Source: Natrinema caseinilyticum (GTDB lineage: Archaea > Halobacteriota > Halobacteria > Halobacteriales > Natrialbaceae). Taken from it: a DNA stretch of 64,000 nucleotides. The stretch is taken from NCBI RefSeq assembly GCF_024227435.1, contig NZ_CP100445.1, positions 3,159,369 to 3,223,368 on the forward strand, in the 5' to 3' direction. The notes under the pieces were generated by a model. It saw only the letters and a list, made by a program, of their open reading frames with translations. It did not search any database and was not told the DNA's origin. Each line of letters begins with the position of its first letter. The first letter of the stretch is position 1. Below are positions 51,363 through 60,891 of this stretch, one piece after another. The position numbers and the translations under genes were made by a program.

Positions 51363-51490
51363 TGAGTAGCCACCTACCCGGTATCTCGAGCGCACCCCCC
51401 TTAAATTGGCTGAAACCGGCCGTTCACCGCGGGCGGGACGACAACGGACCGTCGGGTCGGCGGATGCCGCCTCTCTCGTCCCCCCAGCAA

Positions 51491-51521
51491 TTTATTACCT
51501 GGTGGTATAATCTAGTTATCG
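51491..51521 (+). promoter_or_regulatory. thiC promoter with TATA box
   Basis: TTTATTACC (51491-51499) lies 25-30 bases before the thiC ATG, consistent with a leaderless transcript. It is followed by TGGTGGTATAAT, so ACC...GGT arms are repeated across the start region, a possible repressor site. The region lacks the conserved cores of a TPP riboswitch. Confidence 0.5.
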
Positions 51522-52961
51522 ATGGCGCGAACACAGATTCAGGCCGCCCGCGACGGGACGGTTACGCCCGAGATGGAACGCATCGCCGAACGAGAGAACC
51601 GCGACCCGGAGTTCGTCCGCGAACAGGTCGCCGAAGGGCAGGCGGTGATCCCAGCGAATCGCCACCACGGCGCGCTCGATCCGATGATCATCGGCCGGGA
51701 GTTCGCGACCAAGGTCAACGCCAACATCGGCAACAGCGAGACGACGAGCGACCTCGAGACGGAACTCGAGAAGCTCCACACCGCGGTTCACTACGGCGCT
51801 GACACGGTGATGGACCTCGGCACCGGAAGCGATCTGGACGCGATTCGGGAGACGCACGTCGAACACTCCCCGGTCCCGCTCGGAACGGTTCCGGTATACG
51901 AGGCGGTCAAGCGAGCCGGCAGTCCCGAAGCCATCACGAAAGCCCTCTTGCTCGAGATCATCGAAAAGCAGGCCCAGCAGGGCGTCGACTACATGACGAT
52001 TCACGCGGGGATTCTCGCCGAACACCTGCCGTTGACCGACGGGCGAAAAACGGGGATCGTCTCCCGTGGCGGGTCGATCATGGCCAAGTGGATCGAAGAG
52101 AACGGGGAGCAGAATCCGCTCTACCAGGTGTTTCCGGAACTTTGTGAGATCTTCGCCGACCACGACGTCACCGTCAGCCTCGGCGACAGTCTGCGACCGG
52201 GTTGTCTGGCCGACGCCTGCGACGAGGCCCAGTACGCCGAACTCGACACGCTGGGTGAACTCACGCGACTCGGCTGGGACCGCGGCGTACAGGTGATGGT
52301 CGAAGGGCCCGGCCACGTACCGATGCACAGGGTGGCCGAGAACGTCGAGCGCCAACAGGAGGTCTGCGACGGCGCACCCTTCTACGTCCTCGGCCCGCTC
52401 GTGACGGACATCGCGCCGGGGTACGATCACATCACGAGCGCTATCGGTGCCGCCATCGCCGCGCAGGCGGGTGCGGCGATGCTCTGTTACGTCACCCCCA
52501 AGGAACACCTCGGCCTGCCCGAGGAAGAAGACGTGCGCGAGGGCCTCGCGGCCTACCGGATCGCCGCACACGCCGGCGACGTGGCCGCCGAACGACCCGG
52601 CGCTCGAGACTGGGACGACGCCCTCTCGGAGGCACGCTACGAATTCGACTGGCGCGAACAGTTCCGCCTCGCGCTCGATCCGGAGCGCGCCCGATCGTTC
52701 CACGATCAGACGCTCCCGGGCGACAACTACAAGGAAGCGCGCTTCTGCTCGATGTGCGGCGCTGAGTTCTGTTCGATGCGGATCGATCAGGATGCGAGGG
52801 CCGACGGCGAAATGAAGTCGCTCGAGACCGACGCCGGAACCGACCTCGAGTCCTCGCCCGCGGCGTCGGTCAACGTGCCACCGGTCGGCACCCACGAGTC
52901 GAGCGACCTCCCGCCGGTCGCGGACCACGTCGACCCGGTCTATGAATCGGGCGACGACTGA
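51522..52961 (+). CDS. thiC: Phosphomethylpyrimidine synthase ThiC
   Basis: A 479-residue radical-SAM enzyme that turns aminoimidazole ribotide into the thiamine pyrimidine HMP-P. Typical stretches are [55 protein letters not shown] and the 4Fe-4S motif CSMCGAEFC near the C-terminus. The acidic tail of about 50 residues after the cluster is a halophilic addition. It is a single-gene transcript with its own TATA box. Confidence 0.96.
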   Translation: MARTQIQAARDGTVTPEMERIAERENRDPEFVREQVAEGQAVIPANRHHGALDPMIIGREFATKVNANIGNSETTSDLETELEKLHTAVHYGADTVMDLGTGSDLDAIRETHVEHSPVPLGTVPVYEAVKRAGSPEAITKALLLEIIEKQAQQGVDYMTIHAGILAEHLPLTDGRKTGIVSRGGSIMAKWIEENGEQNPLYQVFPELCEIFADHDVTVSLGDSLRPGCLADACDEAQYAELDTLGELTRLGWDRGVQVMVEGPGHVPMHRVAENVERQQEVCDGAPFYVLGPLVTDIAPGYDHITSAIGAAIAAQAGAAMLCYVTPKEHLGLPEEEDVREGLAAYRIAAHAGDVAAERPGARDWDDALSEARYEFDWREQFRLALDPERARSFHDQTLPGDNYKEARFCSMCGAEFCSMRIDQDARADGEMKSLETDAGTDLESSPAASVNVPPVGTHESSDLPPVADHVDPVYESGDD

Positions 52962-53125
52962 GCGGGCACGACCGAACGAACGAGTCCACTCGATCGGACC
53001 GCATTCGAACGGCCGTGACGGGAGTCGGCGGGCGGACACCGCGACGGACCAACTATAACTCCCGAATACAGTCACAGAGAAACGACCTCGTCTTTATCCG
53101 ACACACTGTGGACGGTCCGGTACCG

Positions 53126-54475
53126 ATGGCACCCCGACGGCGGACCGTACTCGCAGCAGTATCGACGGCGACAGCGTCGGCAGCGGCCGGCTGTTTCGAA
53201 CTGCTCGCTAACGATTCGAACGACGAGAGCGACGCGAAAACCGCCACGGACGTCGCGAACGCGTTCGTCGACGACCTCGCGAAGCAGCGCTTCGAGCGAG
53301 CGAGCGAGCGATTCGTCGAACGCGAGCGCGGCAAATACGGCGCGCCAGCCCGTCTCGAGCGGCTCTGGATGGGATTCACCGCCGTCGCCGGTGCGTTCGA
53401 CGGGATCGAGGGAACGAGCAAAACGACGCGAAACGGCGTCGTCGTGATCGACGCGACGCTGACGTTCGAGAACGGCGCGCACACGTGTCGCATCGTCGTG
53501 GACGACTCACAACGGCTGCTCAACTGCGGGATCGCGGACCAGTACGATCGGCCGTCGTACGTCGATCCGAGCGGGTTCACGGAACGGGACCTCCGCCTCG
53601 AGGTCGACGGCTGCTCGCTCGAGGGAACCGTCACGACGCCGGCGAACGGCACCGGTAGCGGGGGCGGTGCGCCCGGCGTCGTCCTCGTTCACGACTCCGG
53701 GCCGTCGACCCGTGACACCGCACAGGGCGGAACGAAACTGTTCGTCGATCTGGCAGAGGGACTCGCGACGCGGGGCGTCGCGACCCTTCGGTACGACAAG
53801 CGCGTCCCCGCCTGCGAGGTCGAAGCCGGTTCCTACACCCTCGATCGCGTGACCGTCGACGACGCGCTCGTGGCGGTCGAGAAACTCCGGGGGATCGAGG
53901 GCGTCGACGCCGACGGAATCGTCGTCGCGGGTCACGGACTCGGCGGAACGGCGGCGCCGAGAATCGCCACCCGAGACGGGAATCTCGCCGGTATCGCCGG
54001 GCTGGCTGCGCCGGCCCGACCGTACCACGAACTGACGCTCGAGCAACTCGAACACAAGGTTTCCGTCGGCTCGCACGAGTGGGGCGATCTGGCGAACGTC
54101 TACGAGCAGTGGACGGCGGAAATCGATCGAATACGGGACGACGAGTACGAATCGAGCGACGTCCTGCTCGGGAAACCGGGCGCGTTCTGGGAGAGCCTCG
54201 CGGCGTACGATCACCTGCAAACTGCACGGGACGTCGACGTGCCGCTGCGCCTGGTACAGGGAAAGCGCGATTTTCAGGTCACCGTGGCCGACGACTTACA
54301 GCGGTGGCGGACCGAACTCGAGGGTCGATCGAAGACGACCGTCGAAACGTACGACGGACTCAACCACCTGTTCATGCCGGTCGAGGGCCCGTCGGTCGAG
54401 TTCGCGTACGCCGTCCGAAACAACGTCGCCGAACGGGTCGTGGACGATCTCGCGGGCTGGATCGGCGAGTTGTAG
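53126..54475 (+). CDS. Tat lipoprotein: DUF3887-like plus alpha/beta hydrolase lacking the nucleophile
   Basis: A 449-residue exported protein. Arg4-Arg6 in MAPRRRTVLAAVSTAT and the lipobox AAGC (Cys23) make a twin-arginine lipoprotein signal. Residues about 40-140 resemble the DUF3887 domain (ANAFVDDLAKQRFERASERF), then an alpha/beta hydrolase begins near 170 with VVLVHDSGPSTRDT. The nucleophile elbow, normally GHSxGG, is GHGLGG with Gly271 instead of Ser. The acid VQGKRDFQV and His in DGLNHLFMP are kept. Hydrolysis is thus unlikely by the usual route. Confidence 0.85.
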   Translation: MAPRRRTVLAAVSTATASAAAGCFELLANDSNDESDAKTATDVANAFVDDLAKQRFERASERFVERERGKYGAPARLERLWMGFTAVAGAFDGIEGTSKTTRNGVVVIDATLTFENGAHTCRIVVDDSQRLLNCGIADQYDRPSYVDPSGFTERDLRLEVDGCSLEGTVTTPANGTGSGGGAPGVVLVHDSGPSTRDTAQGGTKLFVDLAEGLATRGVATLRYDKRVPACEVEAGSYTLDRVTVDDALVAVEKLRGIEGVDADGIVVAGHGLGGTAAPRIATRDGNLAGIAGLAAPARPYHELTLEQLEHKVSVGSHEWGDLANVYEQWTAEIDRIRDDEYESSDVLLGKPGAFWESLAAYDHLQTARDVDVPLRLVQGKRDFQVTVADDLQRWRTELEGRSKTTVETYDGLNHLFMPVEGPSVEFAYAVRNNVAERVVDDLAGWIGEL

Positions 54476-54579
54476 CTGGCACCGCACGCGGGCTGGTACC
54501 GCCCGTCGGCCGACGTGTCCCGCGAGCGGTCTCGCCCATCGTCCAAGGATTGATACCCCGGTCGTCCGACCCACGTCGT

Positions 54580-55479
54580 ATGGAGACGATTCGGATCTTG
54601 CAGGTCGACGCCTTCACGAACGAGCCGCTGACCGGGAATCAGGCGGGAGTCGTCCCCGACGGGAACGGCCTCTCGAGCGACCAGATGCAGGCAATCGCCG
54701 CCGAAATGGCAGTCAGCGAAACGGCGTTCGTCCGATCGAGCGACGTCGCGGATCGTCGGATTCGGTACTTCACGCCCACTCAGGAGGTCGACCTCTGTGG
54801 TCACGCGACGATCGGGACCTTCGCTCACCTTCACGACGAGGGACTGGAGCCCGGGATAACGACCCTCGAAACCAACGTCGGCGTCCTCGAGATCGACGTC
54901 GCGTCCGACGGAGCGGTCTGGATGACCCAGGACGAGCCGACGTTCGACGAGGTCGACGTCGGCTACGAGCGGGTCGCCGACGCGCTCGGGGTCGAACGCG
55001 CCGCACTCGAGGGCGCGCGTGCGGACCTCCCGCTGGCGGTCGTCTCGACCGGCCTTCCGTTCCTGATCGTTCCGATCACCTACCTCTCGGACCTGGGCGA
55101 TGCCGAGCCCGACATGGTCGCGATCGAACGGCTCACCGACGCGGTCGACGCCGCGGGCGTCTACCTCTTCACGTTCGACGCGCTCGAGGCCGCGTCGACT
55201 GCACACGGGCGCATGTTCGCGCCGGGGGCCGGCGTTCCCGAAGACCCCGTCACCGGGACTGCGAGCGGGGCCGTCGGCGCGTACCTCGATCACTTCGGGG
55301 CGTTCGACGACGATCTGCCCGAGGAACTCCGCCTCGAGCAGGGTCACTACGTCGATCGACCCGGGCGGGTTCGCGTCCGCCTCGACGGCGCAGTGCAGGT
55401 CGGCGGCCGCGGCGTGACCGTGCTCGACGGCTCGATCGTCGTCCCCCCGGCCGACGACGACGAGATACTCGAGGCCTGA
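54580..55479 (+). CDS. PhzF-family isomerase/epimerase
   Basis: A 299-residue PhzF-family protein. The opening is QVDAFTNEPLTGNQAGVV, and the catalytic Glu is in EMAVSETAFV. Further motifs are RYFTPTQEVDLCGHATIGT in the N-terminal half and EDPVTGTASGAVGAYL in the other. Two halves of the diaminopimelate-epimerase fold are visible. The phenazine pathway is not present; most members act on unknown small acids. The start METIRILQ at 54580 follows the lipoprotein gene by about 100 bases. Confidence 0.92.
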   Translation: METIRILQVDAFTNEPLTGNQAGVVPDGNGLSSDQMQAIAAEMAVSETAFVRSSDVADRRIRYFTPTQEVDLCGHATIGTFAHLHDEGLEPGITTLETNVGVLEIDVASDGAVWMTQDEPTFDEVDVGYERVADALGVERAALEGARADLPLAVVSTGLPFLIVPITYLSDLGDAEPDMVAIERLTDAVDAAGVYLFTFDALEAASTAHGRMFAPGAGVPEDPVTGTASGAVGAYLDHFGAFDDDLPEELRLEQGHYVDRPGRVRVRLDGAVQVGGRGVTVLDGSIVVPPADDDEILEA

Positions 55480-55494
55480 TACGGCCGAACCGGT

Positions 55495-56103
55495 TCAGGC
55501 GAGTGGATCGCCGGCATCGTCCCCAGTGCCGCGGTCGCCGACTGCGTCGCCCCGGGTCTCGCCGTCGCCTCCCTCGTTTCCGTCCCACCCGCGGCGTGAG
55601 CTCGAGGGAGGGGCCGGTGACGACCCGGACGACCTCGATTTCCACGTCGCCGACTCGTCGTCGCCGACGGACGCCGGTTCGTCGCCGGTCACCCGCCGAT
55701 TGCCGGCTTCGAGGGCTTCGATTGCTCGGCGAGTTTCTTCGAGTTCAGCCTCCATCCGGGCGAGTCGGTCGTCGAGTCCGTCGCGGACCTCGCTCGCGAC
55801 GCGGTCCGAATCGGAGTGGCCGGTGGCGGCCTGACCTGCCGCACGGGGCAGCGTCATGAACAGCGCGTACGTCTTCCCCACCTGCCAGACGACGATACCG
55901 AAGACCGCAAGCAGCAGGGTGATCATCGGATTCGCCTGTTCGAGGGCAAGATCCGGATTCAGCGGATCTGTAACCAGCGTCGTCGCCGCACCACCAAAGC
56001 CCGCGAATAGTCCGGCGGCAACCAGGGCCAATCCGAGTACTAACGATCCGACAGCGATCGTTCGATAGACGAGCGTCCATCCGAACGGGGTTCGAACAGG
56101 CAT
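55495..56103 (-). CDS. Two-helix membrane protein with coiled coil and disordered tail
   Basis: A 202-residue protein of unknown function. Two membrane segments (about 15-40 and 60-82) are followed by a coiled coil (SEVRDGLDDRLARMEAELEE, then TRRAIEALEAGN) and an acidic, Ser/Pro-rich tail. It ends convergently with the PhzF gene. The ATG at 56103 is preferred to the longer open frame to 56229. Confidence 0.68.
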   Translation of the reverse strand: MPVRTPFGWTLVYRTIAVGSLVLGLALVAAGLFAGFGGAATTLVTDPLNPDLALEQANPMITLLLAVFGIVVWQVGKTYALFMTLPRAAGQAATGHSDSDRVASEVRDGLDDRLARMEAELEETRRAIEALEAGNRRVTGDEPASVGDDESATWKSRSSGSSPAPPSSSRRGWDGNEGGDGETRGDAVGDRGTGDDAGDPLA

Positions 56104-56337
56104 GGTTACGTAATTGTCTGGAGTTGTATAATTTCTGTGGGGTGTCGAATGTATTATCACCCGTACGAGAAACGATCGCGGAAGCGGCCGGCGCGTGATC
56201 GCCACGAAAGTTCCACTCGGTCCGTTCACGAGGACGGGTCGCCGTCGGTCGGTGCCGACCGCGGGCGATCGTCGACATCTGTCGTAGAAACTAATTCACC
56301 TGCGAGTGAGTACTGAGGGCCGCCGTTCGCAACCTTC

Positions 56338-56344
56338 TTTATTC
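56338..56344 (+). promoter_or_regulatory. TATA box of ppsA
   Basis: CTTTATT lies 25-31 bases before the ATG at 56369, so transcription should begin at or next to the start codon. The preceding 250 bases contain no gene. Confidence 0.6.
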
Positions 56345-56368
56345 GGACGAGTGTCCACGATAATAGAG

Positions 56369-58702
56369 ATGGCTGTACTCTGGCTGGACGAGATCAGTGC
56401 CGGCGACCTCGAGCGGGTCGGCGGCAAAGGCGCCTCCCTGGGCGAGTTGACGGGTGCGGGGCTCCCCGTCCCGCCGGGATTCGTCGTAACCGCGGGGACC
56501 TACCGATCGTTCATCGAAGAAGCCGAAATCGACGACGAACTGTTCGCTGCCGTCGACGTCGACGTCGACGACTCGGCCGCGCTGGCCGACGCCGCGGATC
56601 GTGCACAGGAACTCATCCTCGAAACGCCGTTCCCCGAGGACCTTCGAGCGGAAATCGTAGAGAGCTACGGCGAGATCGGCACCGGTGACGCGTTCGTCGC
56701 CGTCCGTTCGTCGGCGACGGCCGAGGACCTGCCCGACGCCTCCTTCGCCGGCCAGCAGGAGACGTTCCTCAACGTCACCGAGGAAGCCCTCCTCGACCGC
56801 GTCCGTGAGTGTTGGGCCTCGCTGTTTACCCAGCGAGCGATCTACTACCGTCAGGAACAGGGCTTCGACCACTCCGCCGTGAACATCGCGGTCGTCGTCC
56901 AGCAGATGGTCGACGCCGAGAAATCCGGCGTGATGTTCACGAGTCACCCCTCGACGGGCGATCCGACGATGATCATCGAGGCCGCCTGGGGACTCGGCGA
57001 AGCCGTCGTCTCCGGTGCCGTCTCGCCGGACAACTACGTCATCGACCGCGACGACCGATCGGTCGACGTCACCGTCGCCGAGAAGAAGGTCATGCACGAG
57101 AAAGACGACGCGACCGGACAGACCGTCGAGCGCGAGGTACCGGAAGACAAGCGACGGGCACGAGTCATCGACGACGAGGAGATCGACGCCCTCATGGACC
57201 TCGGCGAGCGCGTCGAAGACCACTACGGCGAACCCCAGGACGTCGAGTGGGCGATCGTCGACGGAGAAGTCTTCATGCTCCAGTCCCGACCGATCACCAC
57301 CATCGACGAGAACGGATCCGGCGGCGCGGAGACGACCGGCACCGTCGATGCGGCGAAGGGACTCACCGACGGCAGCGGAAGCGTTCAAGCGGCCGAAGGC
57401 GGCGAGACCACGGGTTCGAGTTCGTCGGGAGAGGTCCTCGTCGACGGTCTCGGCTCGAGTCCGGGGACGGTCAGCGGCCCCGCACGAATCGTGCAGAAAC
57501 TCGACGACCTCGACAAAGTGGGCGACGGCGACGTCATCGTCACCGAGATGACGATGCCCGACATGGTGCCCGCGATGAAGCGTGCCTCGGGCATCATCAC
57601 CGACGAGGGCGGCATGACCAGCCACGCCGCCATCGTCTCTCGAGAGCTGGGCGTCCCCGCCATCGTCGGAACGACCAACGCGACGACCGTGCTCGACGAC
57701 GGGCAGGTCGTCACGCTCGACGGCGACAAGGGGTCCGTCCTCGAGGGGGCCGAAGTCGAACCCGAAGACGAGACCGAACCCGTCGAGGAGGTCCGCCCGC
57801 AAGCGCCGGTCAAACCCATGACCGCGACGGAGGTGAAGGTCAACGTCTCGATCCCCGAAGCGGCCGAGCGCGCGGCGGCGACGGGCGCCGACGGCGTCGG
57901 TCTGTTGCGGACCGAACACATGATCCTCTCGTTGAATCAGACGCCGGCGAAATTCATCGCGGAAAACGGGGAGGACGCCTACGTCACGGAACTCGTCGAC
58001 GGGATCCGAGGCGTGGCCGACGAATTCTACCCGCGGCCCGTCCGCGTCCGTACGCTCGATGCTCCGACCGACGAGTTCCGCCAGCTCGAGGGCGGCGAGG
58101 ACGAGCCGGCAGAACACAATCCGATGCTCGGCTACCGCGGCATCCGGCGGTCGCTCGATCGCCCGGACGTCTTCGCACACGAACTCGAGGCGTTCCGTCG
58201 GCTCTACGAGATGGGATACGACAACGTCGAGATCATGTTCCCGCTGGTCAACGACGCCGAGGACGTCCTTCGAGCGAAAGAACAGATGATAGAGGCGGGA
58301 ATCGACCCGGACAAACGCCGCTGGGGCGCGATGATCGAGACGCCGGCATCCGCGCTCTCGGTCGAGAGCATGGCCGAAGCGGGAATCGACTTCGCGTCGT
58401 TCGGAACCAACGACCTCACCCAGTACACGCTCGCGGTCGACCGGAACAACGAGAACGTCGCCGACCGCTTCGACGAACTTCACCCCGCCGTGTTACGGCT
58501 CATCGGTGACGTCATCGAGACGTGTCGCGAACACGACGTCGATACGAGCATCTGCGGGCAAGCCGGCTCCAAACCCAAGATGGCCCGGTTCCTCGTCAAC
58601 GAGGGTATCAGCTCGATCTCGGCCAACATCGACGCCGTTCGCGACGTCCAACACGAGGTCAAGCGAGTCGAGCAGAAGTTGCTGCTCGACTCGATCCGGT
58701 AA
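56369..58702 (+). CDS. ppsA: Phosphoenolpyruvate synthase
   Basis: A 777-residue enzyme that converts pyruvate, ATP and water to phosphoenolpyruvate, AMP and phosphate, the first committed step from pyruvate to gluconeogenesis. The N-terminal ATP-grasp domain covers residues 1-340 (VRSSATAEDLPDASFAGQQE). The phospho-His loop GGMTSHAAIVSRELG is near residue 420, and the C-terminal PEP barrel ends with the catalytic Cys in TSICGQAGSKPKMARFLV. MAVLWLDEIS at 56369 is the start, being leaderless from the TATA above. The lactate operons upstream would supply the pyruvate. Confidence 0.95.
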   Translation: MAVLWLDEISAGDLERVGGKGASLGELTGAGLPVPPGFVVTAGTYRSFIEEAEIDDELFAAVDVDVDDSAALADAADRAQELILETPFPEDLRAEIVESYGEIGTGDAFVAVRSSATAEDLPDASFAGQQETFLNVTEEALLDRVRECWASLFTQRAIYYRQEQGFDHSAVNIAVVVQQMVDAEKSGVMFTSHPSTGDPTMIIEAAWGLGEAVVSGAVSPDNYVIDRDDRSVDVTVAEKKVMHEKDDATGQTVEREVPEDKRRARVIDDEEIDALMDLGERVEDHYGEPQDVEWAIVDGEVFMLQSRPITTIDENGSGGAETTGTVDAAKGLTDGSGSVQAAEGGETTGSSSSGEVLVDGLGSSPGTVSGPARIVQKLDDLDKVGDGDVIVTEMTMPDMVPAMKRASGIITDEGGMTSHAAIVSRELGVPAIVGTTNATTVLDDGQVVTLDGDKGSVLEGAEVEPEDETEPVEEVRPQAPVKPMTATEVKVNVSIPEAAERAAATGADGVGLLRTEHMILSLNQTPAKFIAENGEDAYVTELVDGIRGVADEFYPRPVRVRTLDAPTDEFRQLEGGEDEPAEHNPMLGYRGIRRSLDRPDVFAHELEAFRRLYEMGYDNVEIMFPLVNDAEDVLRAKEQMIEAGIDPDKRRWGAMIETPASALSVESMAEAGIDFASFGTNDLTQYTLAVDRNNENVADRFDELHPAVLRLIGDVIETCREHDVDTSICGQAGSKPKMARFLVNEGISSISANIDAVRDVQHEVKRVEQKLLLDSIR

Positions 58703-58802
58703 CGGCCGTCGACGGCGACGGTCACGGGGTCGCTCACCGGGAGAATCCGAGCGCACGGCAGTCGCCCGATTTCTCGAGTCGTCCGTCGAATCGACCGACC
58801 AG

Positions 58803-59018
58803 CTACGGGAGCACCGCCGACGAGGAGACGACGCCGACCACGAGGAGGCCGAGGCCGGTGAGGACGAGTATGGCCGCGATCAGAACCGTCAACAGCTGCA
58901 GCGACCGGCGAACGTCGGGTGATACCTCGAGCCGAGCGTAGACCCGACGGGAGACGATCAGGAATCCGAGACCGAGCGTCAGGGCGGCGAGTCCGAACGC
59001 GAACAGTTCGGCGTCCAT
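58803..59018 (-). CDS. Small two-helix membrane protein
   Basis: A 71-residue hydrophobic protein with membrane segments at about 6-24 and 40-66, separated by RRVYARLEVSPDVRRSLQ. No homology is recognised. It is a short single-gene frame, convergent with ppsA; its membrane pattern supports a real gene. Confidence 0.6.
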   Translation of the reverse strand: MDAELFAFGLAALTLGLGFLIVSRRVYARLEVSPDVRRSLQLLTVLIAAILVLTGLGLLVVGVVSSSAVLP

Positions 59019-59054
59019 GACGGGGGACTACCAGCATGACGGTGAAAAAACGGC

Positions 59055-59121
59055 GTTCTCGACGGGTGACATTGACGGTCTCGACGGGTGACATTGACGT
59101 TCTCGGCGGGTGATATTAACG
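59055..59121. repeat. Three copies of a 22-23-bp tandem repeat
   Basis: GTTCTCGACGGGTGACATTG plus ACG (59055-59077) is followed by a copy one base shorter at 59078-59099 and a third with three changes ending in GATATTAACG (59099-59121). The array lies between two small membrane-protein genes. Confidence 0.7.
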
Positions 59122-59183
59122 GTCTCTGTGAAGTCGGTAACAGTCGTCGAAACCGACAGACGCGAGCGATCGGCTGCGATCTT

Positions 59184-59393
59184 TCAGCCAGGGTATGCGT
59201 TCACGGCGGCGACGAGAAACGCCGCACCGATCGCCGCGCCACAGACCGCGATCACTGTTCCGATGAGCCCCAGGAGATCGGTCATCAGTTCCGGATATTC
59301 GGGCTGGGGATCGAGGTTCGCCACGAGCAGGTAGACGAAGGCGCCAGTTCCGGCCGCAAAGACCCCGAACGCGGCCGTTGCGACCCAGGTCAT
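59184..59393 (-). CDS. Small two-helix membrane protein
   Basis: A 69-residue protein with membrane segments at about 4-24 and 40-66 and a polar loop NLDPQPEYPEL between them. A minus-strand TATA-like CCTATAGG near 59429-59436 lies about 38 bases before the start. No family is recognised. Confidence 0.6.
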   Translation of the reverse strand: MTWVATAAFGVFAAGTGAFVYLLVANLDPQPEYPELMTDLLGLIGTVIAVCGAAIGAAFLVAAVNAYPG

Positions 59394-59480
59394 AGTACCG
59401 ATGCGACAGCCACAACCCTATAGGCTTGGGCCGTCGCTGGCGGGGAAAGGTCCATGATGGAGGCGGTCCACCGGTCGACT

Positions 59481-60101
59481 ATGGGAGACCGCTCGGACGA
59501 GGTGACCGAGAGCCGGGACCGGGACGCCCCCGCTACCGACGACCTCATAGAGGAGACGGACCGGCTGCTCTCCGAGATCGAGTCGGGTCCGGGGGACGCG
59601 TCGGCCGGTCGATCGGGGCGGTCGGAGACGTCCGACGGCGGGACGCGCGGTTCCGGCGGATTCGGTCCGTTGGGGGGCACCGAACGCGGATCCGAAGCCG
59701 CCGCCGAGAGCGACTCGTCGCGGTTGTGGCTGTCCCGGATCACGTCGCGGCTCTCACCGACACGGTACTTCTCGCCGCGGATGTTTCTCGCGCTCGTTCT
59801 CGCTATCGGCATCGGCATGCTCGCTGGCGCAACCGTCCTCCCGTTCGCCGGACGCACGATCGGAATGTTCGGCGGCGCGTTCGTCGCCGGTCTGGTCGGG
59901 TCGAACCGCCGGTACCTCGAGACGAGCGCCGCCGGGGTTTCGGTGGGCGGAGTGGCCGCGGTGCTCAACCACGCCGTCGTCGCGATCGCCGGCTCGGGGC
60001 AGGCCGTCGTCGCGGTCGGGGCGACCGTCGGGTTGGTCGCCTCGGTCGCGGGCTACTACTTCGGTCGCGACCTGCGTGCCGGGCTCCGAGGCGATAGTTA
60101 G
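59481..60101 (+). CDS. Uncharacterised haloarchaeal membrane protein with acidic N-terminus
   Basis: A 206-residue protein. Residues 1-90 are acidic and disordered (Asp/Glu/Gly/Ser-rich); then three to four membrane segments follow (RMFLALVLAIGIGMLAGATV, GMFGGAFVAGLVG, GVAAVLNHAVVAIAGSGQAV, GATVGLVASVAGYYFGRDL). MGDRSDEVTE is chosen as start; the upstream ATGs add nine residues. The stop overlaps the convergent regulator gene by 4 bases. Confidence 0.72.
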   Translation: MGDRSDEVTESRDRDAPATDDLIEETDRLLSEIESGPGDASAGRSGRSETSDGGTRGSGGFGPLGGTERGSEAAAESDSSRLWLSRITSRLSPTRYFSPRMFLALVLAIGIGMLAGATVLPFAGRTIGMFGGAFVAGLVGSNRRYLETSAAGVSVGGVAAVLNHAVVAIAGSGQAVVAVGATVGLVASVAGYYFGRDLRAGLRGDS

Positions 60102-60754
60102 CCGGTCGTCAGTTCCCAGCCGCGCTCGGTCCGACGGACGACCCCGTTGTCGGCCATCACCTCGAGCAATTCGGCGACGACCTCGCGCGGCGCGTCGATG
60201 TCGTCGCTGAGTTCGCCGACCGATTTCGGCTCCGAGCGGACGCTCGCGAGGAGGTCCGCGTAGATTCGGCTCTCCGGGCCAGCGCCGACGCTCTCGGATA
60301 TCTGGTCGAGGACGTCACAGAGCCGGCCCTGAACCCATCGCTGGGCCAGCGAGAGTTCGTTTTCGAGCTGCTCTAAGTTGTCCAGGGTGGCGAGTAGCTC
60401 GTCGAGTTCGTCAGAATCGTCCCAGGACACGTCGAGCGAGAGGTGGCGACAGGTCGTGATGTCGAAACTGTTGTTCGACGGATACGCGCTCTTGCTCGCG
60501 AATCCGTACGGAGAAACGTTCACCTCGAGTCGGACGTTTCGCGCGATGTGGAAGTACTTGCGTCGCTGGTCGTCGACGCGGCTCTCGATCAATCCGGCCT
60601 CCTCGAGTTTGCGCAAGTGTTCGATAACCGCCTTGGGACTCACGCCGAGGTAGTCAGAGATTTCGGTGACGTAACAGGGCTTGCGAGCGAGCAATCGAAG
60701 AATTCGCCGCCTGTTTTCGTTCCCGAGCAAGTCCAACAACGCGGCGGAGTCCAT
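60098..60754 (-). CDS. ArsR-type winged-helix transcriptional regulator with C-terminal HTH
   Basis: A 218-residue DNA-binding protein. The N-terminal ArsR-like domain has LLGNENRRRILRLLARKPCY followed by VTEISDYLGVSPKAVIEHLR and LEEAGLIESR. The middle has a Cys/His-containing stretch (NNSFDITTCRHLSLDV) that could bind a ligand, and the end (SVGELSDDIDAPREVVAELL) looks like a second helix-turn-helix. Such two-domain regulators are common in haloarchaea. No target can be named. Confidence 0.85.
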   Translation of the reverse strand: MDSAALLDLLGNENRRRILRLLARKPCYVTEISDYLGVSPKAVIEHLRKLEEAGLIESRVDDQRRKYFHIARNVRLEVNVSPYGFASKSAYPSNNSFDITTCRHLSLDVSWDDSDELDELLATLDNLEQLENELSLAQRWVQGRLCDVLDQISESVGAGPESRIYADLLASVRSEPKSVGELSDDIDAPREVVAELLEVMADNGVVRRTERGWELTTG

Positions 60755-60891
60755 CGAGTGAGGGTTAGTGATCGGCGCTGAAAAGCGTGTCTGCTCGGCG
60801 GCCGTGAAGTGGCATCTCGTCGGGTCGGCTGTTCGACCGCCTACGGAGCAACACCGGTACCGCCTTCCGTTCCCGATCCGCTGTCGGTCCC

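Noticed and set aside
51396-51521. TPP riboswitch before thiC
   Set aside because: No CUGAGA or ACCUGAUCUGG-like core is found, and the promoter lies at the start codon.
56339-58483. A 714-codon frame antisense to ppsA
   Set aside because: The sense strand has all PEP synthase motifs; antisense frames stay open because of third-position GC bias.
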